From contig NC_049987.1 in assembly GCF_000003815.2 (NCBI RefSeq), positions 21,999,218 through 22,063,217 on the forward strand: a stretch of DNA of 64,000 nt. Reading direction: 5' to 3'. A program made the translations under genes and the position numbers. Under the pieces are notes generated by a model. The model saw only the letters and a list, made by a program, of their open reading frames with translations. It ran no database searches and was not told the origin of the DNA. Origin of the DNA: Branchiostoma floridae (lineage: Eukaryota > Chordata > Leptocardii > Amphioxiformes > Branchiostomatidae). Below are positions 36,801 through 46,546 of this stretch, one piece after another (the first letter of the stretch is position 1; each line of letters starts with the position of its first letter).

Positions 36801-39800
36801 ATAGAGGTAGCTGTATAAAGCCCAACCTACACTGTAACCATTGCTGGTGCTGTGAGAGTCCTCATACTTGACGCCCCCATGTCCGTCAGGAGTCAGGTGT
36901 TGGGGACTGAACAGGTAGATGTAGTGGGAGGAGTACCATAAGCTATAGAGAGTGTATAAAACTCAGACTTACACTGTAACCATTGCTGGTGCTGTGAGAG
37001 TCCTCATACTTGACGCCTCCATGTCCGTCAGGAGTCAGGTGTTGGGGACTGAACAGGTAGATGTAGTCGGAGGAGTACCATTAAGAGAGATAACTATATG
37101 TATATATATAAGACCCCAACTTACACTGTAGCCATTGCTGGTGCTGTGAGAGTCCTCATACTTGACGCCTCCATGTCCGTCAGGAGTCAGGTGTTGGGGG
37201 CTGAACAGGTAGATGTAGTCCGAGGAGTAACATTTTCCCCGTCTATCTTTACATTAGATTGGTAACTGTTTGGGGCTGTCTCCAGTTTTGAATTTTTTCT
37301 GCTCCATTCATTTATTTGGGAGCCCATCTTTATACGTTTTGTTTGACAATTCTGTCTCTCTGAGATTTCAATTTTTTCATGGATGACGTGAAACTCCTGC
37401 CGTCCTATAAGTGAATTTTAGTTACAGGATAGAAGAAAAGGTGCTGGAGACAGCCCTAGCAAATGTTAAGAAACCCCAACTTACACTGTAACCATTGCTG
37501 GTGCTGTGAGAGTCCTCATACTTGACACCCCCATGTCCGTCAGGAGTCAGGTGTTGGGGGCTGAACAGGTAGATGTAGTCAGAGGAGTAGCTGACTAGTA
37601 AGTCCTGGCCGTCACTGCTGTACTTCAGGGACGTCACGCGGCACGATTTGTTGCTCAGCGGCGGCGGGCAGAAACGACAGAACACGCCGAGTGTACCCTT
37701 CCCACATACACCACCTACAGAAAGCATATGTATCAATCCAAAAGGCTCATATTCTGTACACTATAGCTCAAAATAAGCTCACTTCAGCATAACACACCAC
37801 CTAGCCTTGCTAGTATGTACCATATACACAGGCCAAGCGCTCAAGATACCCACTTGTAACCTGAACGGTTCAGAAAAAATTGCTGGTAAAATGAATGCAA
37901 GTTGCAAATTTGCAGCTAAATAACATACCGGGTAAGAATCTGCATCTACTGCTATCTGTCAACTTACTAAAACTAGAATCACTGTCGGCTTGTGAAAGTT
38001 TGTGATTGACCATTCTTGATGTATTTCAATGTAGTGTGTAATAAGAACGTCATACTATTTGACAGTTTATGCTATTCTGCAGCAAAACTAATAGATAAGG
38101 GAGTTAAATACAGAAACCAAGCCTTACCACTCCCTTTAGTTCCCAGCATTCTGCGATCAAACAGTCGTACAGAGCTGTCGGAACAGCCGACCGCGAGGTG
38201 GTATGGCGTGTGGGGGTTGGCAGCAATGGCTGTTACAGCACGGTGGGCTTTTATCAGAATATCCTACATAGAGAGACAAGAAAATAGATAACATTCATTA
38301 GAGTCACTAAAGGCAAAAAAAAAAAAGTTCAAGTAGTAGAATAATAACAGGTATTGTATACTAGTATCATGTTTACATAAAATATATGTGACTGTGAAAA
38401 ACAAAGTAGAGATGCACAATCATCTGATCAAGCATGTGTTCTTCATGAATAATCAATTCAATTGTCGTTTAAGAATTGTAGAGTAAAATTCAGACCAAGC
38501 AGACAGAATTTTCACTATACATCCTCTATGTCTTGTACATACATCTTTTCAGCCAAATTCACGCTTGCGTATCTAAGCATATAGGAAAATAGGTCCATGA
38601 AACAATGAAGAAAATTCAACAGTGAAACTTACATCTTTGCAGTTGTCTTTTGTACAGGTGGTCTTGAGACGGATGTCGAACCACCGAACTGTCCCATCCT
38701 CCCCGCAGGATAGAAACGTGTTGGGGTCGCTGTCCAGTGTGAGCAGCTAGAGAGTGAGGGGGGAGCAATAACAAACATGGTTACACAGGCTCCATTACAG
38801 AGTTAGGTCCACAGAAACAGTTTTGGGGTGCACAAGATACAACCAGGAGTTTCAAAACCCAAGACCACGTGGTAGGCCTCCTAAGCAATTTGGAAGGACC
38901 AGATCACAAAAGACACATATCCTGACACAAATATCTAGGTGTGCTAGTGCACCCAGTCACCAATAAGATGCACAGCTCCAATTTTGAGTGCACAAAAGTG
39001 CATTTTTTAAGAGCTCTAGCACACCGCTATAAAGCATGAAGTATTTTATACCATGCACTCATGTGCCAAAATATAGAGGGATCCTTGCTTATTTCTACAT
39101 AAATGATAATAAAGATAAGCTATTTCTAACCTCAGAAGCGGTGCCATAGTGACAATTGAAGACATTGGAGCCCCAGGCCAGGTGTAACAAAAACTCTGCT
39201 GTCCAGGGCTGTAACTGGCCCCTCCCAATAAAGTTAAGCTTCTAGGAGGTTAGGCTGACTGCTATAAGCGAGATTTAATCAGGCTACAAACCTCATAAGC
39301 GGTGCCATAGTGACAGTTGAAGACGTTGGAGCCCCAGGTATTTTCCCTCTCTACATCTGTGTAGTACAGGATTCCGTCCCCAGAACACGACACCACGCGC
39401 CCGAGCCCAGAGTGCGGCATGAACTTGGCGCTGAAAATGTTCGCCCGATGGCCCGATCTGATGGAGGTAACAATCTGAAACCCAAGATAAAAGTTAAATT
39501 GAGCGATACATCCAACTTCAGTTGATTTGTTTCATAAATTTACCTTCGCCAAGAAGGTTATATTTTCAATAGCATCTGTGGGTGTGTTTGCAGAAGACGA
39601 CCATAACTCGAGAACGCCTGAATGGATTGTATTGATATTTGGTATGTGAGTAGGTCTTGATGAGACCTGGAAATGATTAGATTTTGGGCCCCCTAGCAGC
39701 CTGTTACATTACACGACACCACACGCCTGAGCCCCGAGTGCGGCATGAACTTGGCGCTGAAGATGTTTGCCCAGTGGCCAGACCTGATGGAGGTTACAAT

Positions 39801-42644
39801 CTGGAACCCAAGAGAAAAGTTACGCGTATGTTTATTTGAAATTTTGTCGTTAGTACATCCAATTTCAGTTGATTTGTTTCATATATTTTTTGTTGTATAC
39901 ATGGATAAAAAGGTATGAGGTGTGGCAGCAGCTGGTTACACAGGTATTATGCTGAACAACCTGTCATGCCTAACCTTCGCACCCCTGACTGCAAAAGTTG
40001 TAATAATCATTCCTTTTTTCTCATTCTTGCATCAGATTTGGTTTCTCTAGGGGATGCCTAGAGAATAGAGAAACTTTACTTAATCAGACTTTACTTTATC
40101 AGACTTTACCTGCTGCACCTCAAAATAGAGGATGAATAATGATGATGATGATGATGAGGGGATGCCTGCAGCCATAAAATTAAATTAAACATTACAGGTT
40201 GAAAACTGTTACCTTCCCAGTCCAAGCATTGGTGATGCAGAGGTTGGTGTCGTCACTGCCGGATAAAATGTGTTCTCCGTCGTCCGACCACCAGATACTG
40301 TTCACCTTAACAAACAAACAAACAGCAGGTCATTCACCCCGGACTAACTTCACAAGGTACTGTAAATGCAGAAATGTTCGCGGTGGATTAATGTTCGCGG
40401 TTTTCGCGGCGACCACTTTACCGCGAACTTAAATCCACCGCGAACATTTTTCTATTAAGGTATTACACTGCAGTCGATGGTGTTACCGCGAAATTAAATC
40501 CACCGCGAAAAGTCACTTTTCCCACTACCGCGAAATTAAATCCGCGCGAACTTAAATGCATTTACAGTAATAAGCTCAATATATGCTAACTTCTGAAAAT
40601 GTAAGCATCCCCATACGTATTAACACCTAAAACATCTGACTCTATGCCTGTGTTTATAAAAGTACTGGCAATGGTAACATTAGGTACAGGTACTGCTACA
40701 GAGGTTTGAATACGAGTTGGACCTGTACCTGGGTATAAGTAAATCTGGTCTTTAAAGATGACAGAAACATGAATAAACAGTTGATAGAATGTTCGATTAG
40801 ACTACCATATATATATATACTTATCTTATGCAGGGAAAACATGCCTGAGTGTGAGAATCGAATCAAGGATGGCACTGATTTTAATGTTTTAATCTTTTCC
40901 CCCATTCTCAGTGTTGTCACTATTCTTGGGATCCTGGAAAAAAATCCTTGATAGGGAAGGAGATCAATAAACACACAAACAAACAAACAAACAAACAGAT
41001 ACTCACACATCCTGTGTGTACTGGCAATTTACTGTGCAGCTGCAGTCTCTGGATGAAACTGGTATAACCTGGAAAATACAGAATGATATACCTGTTATCA
41101 TATGGCAGTTAAGGTTGGTTATCATTATCATCAGTCATTGGGTCCTGCATCTATAGTCTGGAAAGTCCTATACCTGCTGTTATACATAAATTGTACATGA
41201 CTTTGTCGCGTTGATACAATCCTCTCTCAAACCCTTGATCTTGGAAGCAACGTGCAGTCGGGTCAGTACTTGGATGGGAGACCACATTTGATATGACCCA
41301 GCTACAACATTCAGTCTTCCTTTGGTCACCAGGGAAGACTGGGTGCTATAGCCGGGTCATACCAAAGACTCTTCCTTAAAAATGGTACATATACTTATGG
41401 AAGAGTGTGGAAGCTTAACACACGACACTACCAGTGGACTAGCCCCCTGCTGTAGTGCTTGCACTTATGTGTGGCCCAGGGCTTAGAAGCGGAGATGGGC
41501 GCCGGGCCTGATGCATCTTCTGATCAGGGACGTTTACCCCCTTGTTCTGATCAACTTTAACCTCTTATGATATGACATACTACTAAATACAAAATGAATG
41601 TCATCACTGATGATCACACTGATGTAATAGAAACTGTGAATGATACAATACACATAATTCGAGATGTAAACATGTTTTCTCCAACAGTAAACTCATGACC
41701 ATCCACCAAGAGTTTGATACTATAACGAGATGATTGAATAATGGTTTTAATGTGAAATGACTGGGATCTGTAAAATGAGAATGACAATTTGTTGGCTAAC
41801 GGTAGATATAACATTTACTGTAAATGTTTCAAGTGTTCATGGCGGTTTTATGTCTGCAAACCTCCTTTCTTCTAGCCTGGATACCAGACTCCAGCCAGAT
41901 CTCAAAAATATCTATCGTGCGATAGATATTTTTGAGATCGGGCTGGGGTCTGGTATCCAGACTACTTTTCTACGGGTGCTGCTACAAACCCAAAGTACTG
42001 TACTCTATCAAAGGTCCTGAGGGGATCACTATTAAGTGACTGTTGACTGTGCTGCACATGTTATTCATATATCTCTGAAATATGTACATTTCCTAGCCTT
42101 GGGGCGAGTCGCTCTGCAACTATGTTCAACCATAAAGAGATTTTCATTTAATAAGTCTGGCACCAAAAGGCAAAACATATAATCTTGCAGGTAGAGCTAT
42201 ACATGTATAACAAATTATATGTCAGATTTTGCACCACTCTACTTATCCATCCAAATCAACAAACTATAGGCAACTAAATTCTACATCTGACCTGTATTTT
42301 CAGTTTTAGAACAGTATGTTTGGATGGATGTTTGACAGTACCGCCCCCCTCCCCCTTACAATTATTATACCGCCCCTCCCCCTTCTACCACAACACAACA
42401 GTATGATCCCCCTCTATCTGCTTTCAGATTACGCCATCTTCTTATGTTTCCCACGACAAATGTACTTAAATACATCCCAACATTACGTAACAGTTTATGA
42501 CAATTCTAAGGCACAAACATAACGGACGAAAATGACTTGTAACTTGCCGGTCGTAGAGACGACAAAGTCTCTGGGATGGAGTAAGCCGATTGTCCGGCAC
42601 CCCAAGTCCCTGACGATGTTACTCCTGTGGATCCCCTCCGCCAT
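30620..42644 (-). CDS. DCAF6: DDB1- and CUL4-associated factor 6 (DCAF6/NRIP/IQWD1)
   Basis: WD-repeat substrate receptor for CUL4-DDB1 ubiquitin ligase; the vertebrate protein also binds nuclear receptors and calmodulin. Exons in order: 42644-42524 (tentative), 41068-41007, 40305-40213, 39474-39292, 38746-38633, 38263-38128, 37714-37485, 36119-35993, 35643-35375, 34978-33938, 33426-33245, 31970-31862, 30883-30620. All phases agree from 41068 on. With the tentative first exon the product is about 976 residues (human about 860). N-terminal WD repeats include [24 protein letters not shown] and two WDxR-type DDB1-contact motifs (RWFDIR, RLFDRR). Then comes [15 protein letters not shown], nearly invariant in DCAF6, a long disordered acidic region, an IQ-like helix ([18 protein letters not shown]), [20 protein letters not shown], and the last WD repeats ending in [20 protein letters not shown]. 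Identity rests on recalled family sequence and is very secure. Confidence 0.94.
31010..31292 (-). repeat. Partial copy of the DCAF6 last exon and 3' flank
   Basis: 31044-31228 matches the 3' flank at 30427-30617 (for example GCAGTGGTTACCAAG, GCTATATCTTGAAGGAG). The next 50 bases match the acceptor edge of the last exon (GGGTGTGGCTGGACA). The exon body is missing. Confidence 0.8.
31862..31970 (-). CDS. DCAF6: DCAF6 exon, WD repeat 6
   Basis: 36 codons: [20 protein letters not shown] to [10 protein letters not shown], close to human FVMSGSDCGHIFIWDR. Confidence 0.95.
32051..32554 (+). mobile_element. tRNA-derived SINE, full length
   Basis: The 5' end is a tRNA-like head with an A box (TGGCACGATTGG) and B box (GGTTCGAATCC). 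Then comes a body with CCCTTGGGAAAGGCACTTTA, a block seen in SINEs of several marine animals, and a short (CAA)n tail. A 10-bp target duplication ATTTACCCAT (32041-32050, 32555-32564) defines the element exactly. It sits in a DCAF6 intron. Confidence 0.9.
33245..33426 (-). CDS. DCAF6: DCAF6 exon, IQ-like helix and KGHRN block
   Basis: Codes [20 protein letters not shown], then [20 protein letters not shown]. The IQ motif is degenerate (LQ in place of IQ). Donor gtacgt splits CA|A and joins to YVISGSDCG. Confidence 0.93.
33561..33753. mobile_element. MITE, CTCTCCAAGCAGAGG family
   Basis: Ends TTCTCTCCAAGCAGAGGTT and AACCTTTGCTTGGACAGTA, flanked by CCTTTCTTC on both sides (33552-33560, 33754-33762). 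Arms share TTTCTATTTTGTA/TACAAAAGAGAAA. In a DCAF6 intron. Confidence 0.85.
33938..34978 (-). CDS. DCAF6: DCAF6 large disordered exon
   Basis: 347 codons without a globular domain: imperfect TAVSGAT-type repeats, Lys/Glu-rich runs ([12 protein letters not shown]), and an acidic end ([11 protein letters not shown]) that matches the human DDSDDDP block before the IQ helix. Phase 0 at both ends, so skipping it would keep the frame. Confidence 0.88.
35375..35643 (-). CDS. DCAF6: DCAF6 exon, [11 protein letters not shown] helix and Ser/Thr-rich linker
   Basis: Codes [17 protein letters not shown] (human SLMQRMSDMLSRWFEE), followed by [20 protein letters not shown] low complexity. Phase 0 out. Confidence 0.9.
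35993..36119 (-). CDS. DCAF6: DCAF6 exon, [14 protein letters not shown] signature
   Basis: Codes [20 protein letters not shown], then [15 protein letters not shown]. This short block is nearly unchanged from human DCAF6. Donor gtgagt, phase 1. Confidence 0.94.
36372..37220 (-). repeat. Six-copy array of the DCAF6 WD-repeat-5 exon 3' end
   Basis: Copies of the last 90-105 bases of exon 37485-37714 plus the donor end at 36375, 36524, 36665, 36831, 36973 and 37125, spaced 141-166 bp. Three copies keep the reading frame perfectly ([18 protein letters not shown]); others have missense changes or are truncated. All keep a GT donor (gtaagt or gtaggt) but none has a convincing acceptor, so they are not independent exons. 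Confidence 0.92.
36708..36770. repeat. Perfect 29-bp inverted repeat within the exon array
   Basis: Arms 36708-36736 and 36742-36770 are perfect complements around GGGGG. Their text derives from the exon copy (CAACACCTGACTCC), so the copy has been inverted onto itself. Confidence 0.9.
37485..37714 (-). CDS. DCAF6: DCAF6 exon, WD repeat 5
   Basis: Codes [39 protein letters not shown] and [18 protein letters not shown], ending STSNGYS. The last 35 or so codons plus donor (gtaagt) are repeated six more times downstream in the intron (36372-37220). Confidence 0.94.
38128..38263 (-). CDS. DCAF6: DCAF6 exon, WD repeat 4 with DDB1 motif
   Basis: Codes [20 protein letters not shown], then [25 protein letters not shown] is the second WDxR-like box. 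Phase 1 out. Confidence 0.94.
38633..38746 (-). CDS. DCAF6: DCAF6 exon, WD repeat 3 with DDB1 motif
   Basis: 38 codons: [20 protein letters not shown], then [23 protein letters not shown] is a WDxR-type DDB1-binding box. Confidence 0.94.
39116..39172 (-). repeat. Copy of the donor edge of DCAF6 exon 39292-39474
   Basis: GAAGCGGTGCCATAGTGACA and TTGGAGCCCCAGG match the exon end and donor at 39291-39340. Confidence 0.85.
39292..39474 (-). CDS. DCAF6: DCAF6 exon, WD repeat 2
   Basis: 61 codons from [20 protein letters not shown] to [12 protein letters not shown]. Partial copies of its two ends lie on either side (39116-39172 and 39712-39812). Confidence 0.93.
39712..39812 (-). repeat. Copy of the acceptor edge of DCAF6 exon 39292-39474
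   Basis: TGCGGCATGAACTTGGCGCT and AGACCTGATGGAGGTTACAA match the first half of the exon and its acceptor (ctggaaccc against ctgaaaccc). The frame is intact, with a few substitutions. Confidence 0.85.
40213..40305 (-). CDS. DCAF6: DCAF6 exon, WD repeat 1
   Basis: 31 codons: [19 protein letters not shown] and on to TNAWTGK, phase 0 at both ends. Confidence 0.93.
40358..40569. mobile_element. MITE, TACTGTAAATGCAGAAATGT family
   Basis: Ends TACTGTAAATGCAGAAATG and AAATGCATTTACAGTA, with several inverted CCACCGCGAAC/GTTCGCGGTGG motifs. A second copy is at 52688-52899 and a fragment at 41813-41863. Confidence 0.8.
41007..41068 (-). CDS. DCAF6: DCAF6 exon (FIQRL segment)
   Basis: Codes [20 protein letters not shown]. 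Human DCAF6 has a very similar FIQRLKLEATLNVHDGC before the first WD repeat. Donor gtgagt, phase 0 out. Confidence 0.9.
41215..41360 (+). repeat. 5S-rRNA-derived repeat (SINE3-like) or 5S pseudogene
   Basis: GATCTTGGAAGC, then AGTACTTGGATGGGAGACCA and CTGGGTGCTATAGCC, correspond to the middle and 3' end of 5S rRNA in order. Internal insertions rule out a functional gene. Repeat-like text continues to about 41,560. Confidence 0.7.
41873..41964. mobile_element. 92-bp foldback element
   Basis: TAGCCTGGATACCAGACTCC against GGGTCTGGTATCCAGACTA, with the inner arms CTCAAAAATATCTATCG and its complement around a 2-bp loop; nearly perfect. Confidence 0.8.
42524..42644 (-). CDS. DCAF6: Tentative DCAF6 first coding exon
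   Basis: ATG in good context (tcATGG) opening [20 protein letters not shown]. The NIVRDL segment resembles the start of related DCAF/WDTC1 proteins. Ending at 42524 before gttatg gives phase 1, as exon 2 requires, but that donor is weak. A different end or an extra exon is possible. Confidence 0.45.
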
Positions 42645-44478
42645 GATTCTGCAGTTGGATCCGCATCAAAAATTCGGGGCCGAGGATATATTTTTATCCC
42701 GGCTTCTTGTTGACACCAGAGTCATCATCTTTAAACAGACACGTCAGCCGGTTTGCGGCAGGTTGGCTTTTACGACAGCGACGATCTCTTTTACGACACG
42801 CCTGTGGATGTTGACATTGACGTTTTGTGGCAAATTAGCAGTTCACGTTTTGTTTTGTTGGTAAACATATCACAGTACAGGGCAGCTGACCATTTATTTG
42901 TTTTGGCAGTATTATGCGACTCACAGGGCAGTGATGTTTTCTTTCCTTCATTTACACTGAAACAGACTGAGAGAAAGGGGGAGCAAGAGAAAGAGATCTG
43001 ATGAGACACATTGAGAGACTTCTTTAACCTCCTTGGTGAGACAGAACGAGAGAGACAGACAGAAAGAGACAACTGTGAAAGAGACAGGGCCAGAGAGAAA
43101 GAAAAACACAAAGGTACTAGTACTACCAAACAGACAGAGAGAAAGTGACATATTATGTAAAATGTTTTATTCACATCACATTCACATCACTTGCAGATTG
43201 TGAATAATGGACAGCCACTCCATTGGAGTATGGTGAGTCTACATGTGCAGGTTCAGCGTCCTTTGTTGACGGGATGAATATAACACATGTAACGCCTTGG
43301 GTTATTGACATGGTGATCATGTCAATAGAGGAAAAATTTGCACTATTGACAGCACTATTGACAGGATCATCCTGTCAATAGTGCATAGGGTAGAGATCGG
43401 AGAGTGTCTGCAGTTCATCCTGCTGAAAACAGAATATTTCCACTAAATGAAAGGATTATCATATCAATAGGACACACATTTCTGTTTCTGTATTGACATT
43501 GATAGCAAACCATTAGCCACTTCCAAGAAAAAAAGTCTAGTGTATTGCTTTTTTTTCATCCTGGAGAATATATTATATGAAAGAACTTTATCACACGACA
43601 TTTGTACATGGTAAAATTTAAGGCAACAGTGATAGATCAATTTATACGATGACCCCACATACATGTACTAACATGCATTACGGAGAGGAAAGGACAAAAG
43701 TAGAGGTTTGTGTAGTTCTTACATCAGCCGCCAGGAGGCGTTGCTGTAGATTGCGTCTGTGCTGTCGGCGATCAAAGCCGGTCGCCTGGGGCGACCACCC
43801 GGGGCGAGATATCTTTACCAGATAGTCTAAACAACAGACGCAGGCAGGCGTTTTTAGTACCATTTTTAATCACCAGATAACTGTAGCAATCAATCACAAA
43901 ACTGTGCGTTTTCGTAGGATAAAGTTAAGGTGAAAAGGGAAGTGTATATGCGAAAATATAACGTTGAAGATAAAAAAAAGAGAGAAAACTCATCTAGGGT
44001 CAGGGAGGCGTTTTTAGTACCATTTTTAATCACCAGATAACGGTAGTAATCAATCACAGAACATTCGAAGAAATCAATGACAAATAGATGTACATGTGGA
44101 GAAAAAAATGTTGCTTTGATAGAAAAATAGAACCAAGGTTTTTTTTAATACAATCTTTAATTTTTATCTAATCACCAAAGATCGGTAGCCAATCTGTTTG
44201 TTTGCTTATTTTGAATCAATCAGAAATAGTGCGTTTTCATTGAGAAAACTGAGGGCAAGAAAGAAAGAGATTAAGTATGGACAGAAAGAGAACTTACTTT
44301 GATAGACTTGCAGAAGGTTTTGAGTTCAGAATTGTGTATTTTCATTGGAGAAAACTGAACGTAGAAAAGAGAAAGAAATCAAGCACGAATATGACTGTAT
44401 ACAGAGGAAAAACTTTGATAGAACCTCCTTAGTCCTTGATGTTGATTTATTTGTATCCGTATGAGATCGCATGATACT

Positions 44479-44600
44479 CCGACTCCAAGCAAAGGTTAGG
44501 CTAACGCTTGCTTCTGAAGTCCTTGTACATTTATGCGTTTTTATGCGGCTTTCTGTTTTGTCATGCTTTCTCTTTATGCATGCGTCAGCCTATAAATTAG
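44479..44600. repeat. Half of a CTCTCCAAGCAGAGG-family MITE
   Basis: GACTCCAAGCAAAGGTTAGG with family text GCGTTTTTATGCGGCTTTCT; the partner end is absent. Confidence 0.6.
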
Positions 44601-44810
44601 AATTTGTCATGATATGTTATGAGGCAGAAGCCTATAGTAACGTTATATCTTCCGTGTGTCACATATTAATTTGATACTAAAAAGTAAAATGAAGACTAGA
44701 ATGTAGTAAAAAGAAAGATGTTGTCACGTCATTCAACACTACAGTCCTCCTGGATCCCAAGAACAAAGCAACAGAATGTAAAACAAAATAAAGGGGTCCC
44801 TAGTGCTACA

Positions 44811-44930
44811 TCCAAGCTAATCCGAGTGATTAGAGAGATGAGTGATTATTAGAAGGTTGACTAATCCTCTCTCTGAATCTGACACCGATTTGAATTAAAA
44901 GATTAATTTTAGATGCCCAGAAATCGCTTT
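44811..44930. promoter_or_regulatory. Cluster of TAATCC-type homeodomain sites upstream of Fz9/10
   Basis: GCTAATCCGAG, GTGATTAGAG, GTGATTATTAG, GACTAATCCTC and AAGATTAATTTTAG lie within 120 bp, 1.6 kb upstream of the Fz9/10 start. TAATCC is the preferred core of Otx/Pitx/Gsc-type factors. Inference only. Confidence 0.35.
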
Positions 44931-46546
44931 ATTATATGATCGTCGCTGCTATAGTCTTCGCTATGAAGTTCAAGACTCATTTAAGGGCTGAGTAAATAGA
45001 AAGGTTTAGGAAGGGCACAACTGTGGGAATAATTTGTCACAGGCCAGAAGATGTCCAGGTGGCATGTCTATTTTGGCCAATTTCTACTATTTATTCAGCG
45101 TTAGCAGAAATCTTGTGGGGAGTACCTCCCGCGGGTAGGTATAATTCCTGCGCAAAGTTTTCTGCCCATTGAGCAAGGTGCAAAACAAAAACAATAGGGA
45201 AATTGGGCTGTCGCGCTGATAAAAATCTTCTCCCCCTTTTCAGTCGAACCGGGCCGTGCAAGAGAATCCTTTTGTCGTTTGAGTTTCAGTTTATTTCGAT
45301 CCATAATTACCTCGGAAATTAAAGCTGTCCTTCCTGTGTTTTCCACACATCGCCCTTTTGTGGCCGCCGCCTTCAGCCGACAAGAACATTTCAATTTCAA
45401 AAGACAATGACGGATCATGGCGTCGCCGGGGGACCCCCGTTGAGAATGTGTAAATTATCGCAAGAAAAGAAAGAAAGGCGAAAGAATGATCGATGCCCTT
45501 GGCAGGAAAAGGACTGTGTCAAAATAAAATGGCCAAACAATGCTGGCAAGAAACCCTACAATTGCAAATTGTGACAGCTGTTAGCGATTTGAACAAATGG
45601 AGTTGTGTAGGAAGTCATGCCATGTGTCCTTGATCGAGACAGGGCCTGCGCCCGGAAACCATCAAAATTGCGGGGAAGTTTGATGTGCAGAAACCGCATC
45701 ACAAGCCGCGTGGAACTATTCCAGATTCCGCTGGGGGGCAAGAATTCCAGAAAAACAAGAAAATTAGACATTCCTTTTCGGATCAATTTGCTTCTCTGGC
45801 AAACCATTAGCCCAATTTGGGCAATTTCTACCAGTTATCCTATCCGAAACACGATCTTGTGGTTGGAGACAATTATAGACCTATGATCTACAAATTAGTA
45901 CAATGCAACCGCACCTTTCCTTCAGGCATTGGTCAGGCCACTTGGGCATATGCAAAGTAATCTCCAACCTCAGACTTCCTTCAGCAACAAAAATGTACTA
46001 AAACTGCATTTCTAGTAAAAAAAAAAGGTAATTTTCTGAACCATAGATAACATTCTAACATGAAATCATGGGACAAAAGTTGGTTATTTCTCTTACATGT
46101 AAATACATTTACATTACACCGTTGAGTCCTTGTTGAGAAAACTACGGCCAGAAGCCTGGAGTTCCGAACTAACAGACTGTCACGTTGTAAACAAAAGGCC
46201 CCCTACCGATCCGACCGATCCTCGTCCGCCTGTAGAAAATAGTCCACTACGCAACTTTCGAGATCTTTTACAATCTTTTGATATAAAATATGTGCACGAA
46301 AATTATTGCATTAAGATATGTAAGATATTACGTGATACTTAAAGTGAAAAACTTGACGATATCGGGATAAGTTGTGGTATTTTGTTTGCTGCGCGGATGG
46401 ATCTCGCTCGAGTGTCGGTGGTGCGGGCGGTGCAGCGGCCAGTTGGATCAGTTGGCTGCTGACGGTACGGAACTGTTTATAAACCTGGCAGTGTGCTCTC
46501 GCTACAACACCCTTTCTTCCGCCCTGGAACCCTCTCAGGCCGAGTC

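Larger units (their letters stand above)
42645..46546. other. Divergent intergenic region between DCAF6 and Fz9/10
   Basis: No gene recognised. Contains GA-rich low complexity (42960-43150), a two-copy repeat of GGCGTTTTTAGTACCATTTT (43848 and 44007), half MITEs and the TAATCC cluster. A TTTATAAA at 46476-46483 lies 64 bp before the Fz9/10 ATG. Confidence 0.6.

Noticed and set aside
36372..37220. Mutually exclusive or alternative full exons
   Set aside because: The copies have donors but no polypyrimidine-AG acceptor at their upstream ends.
42532..42864. Plus-strand frame over the tentative DCAF6 first exon
   Set aside because: No family resemblance; the minus strand gives a start context and partial similarity to DCAF N-termini.
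46493..46546. In-frame upstream extension of the Frizzled reading frame
   Set aside because: It begins with GTG, not ATG. The first ATG (46547) directly precedes a good signal peptide.
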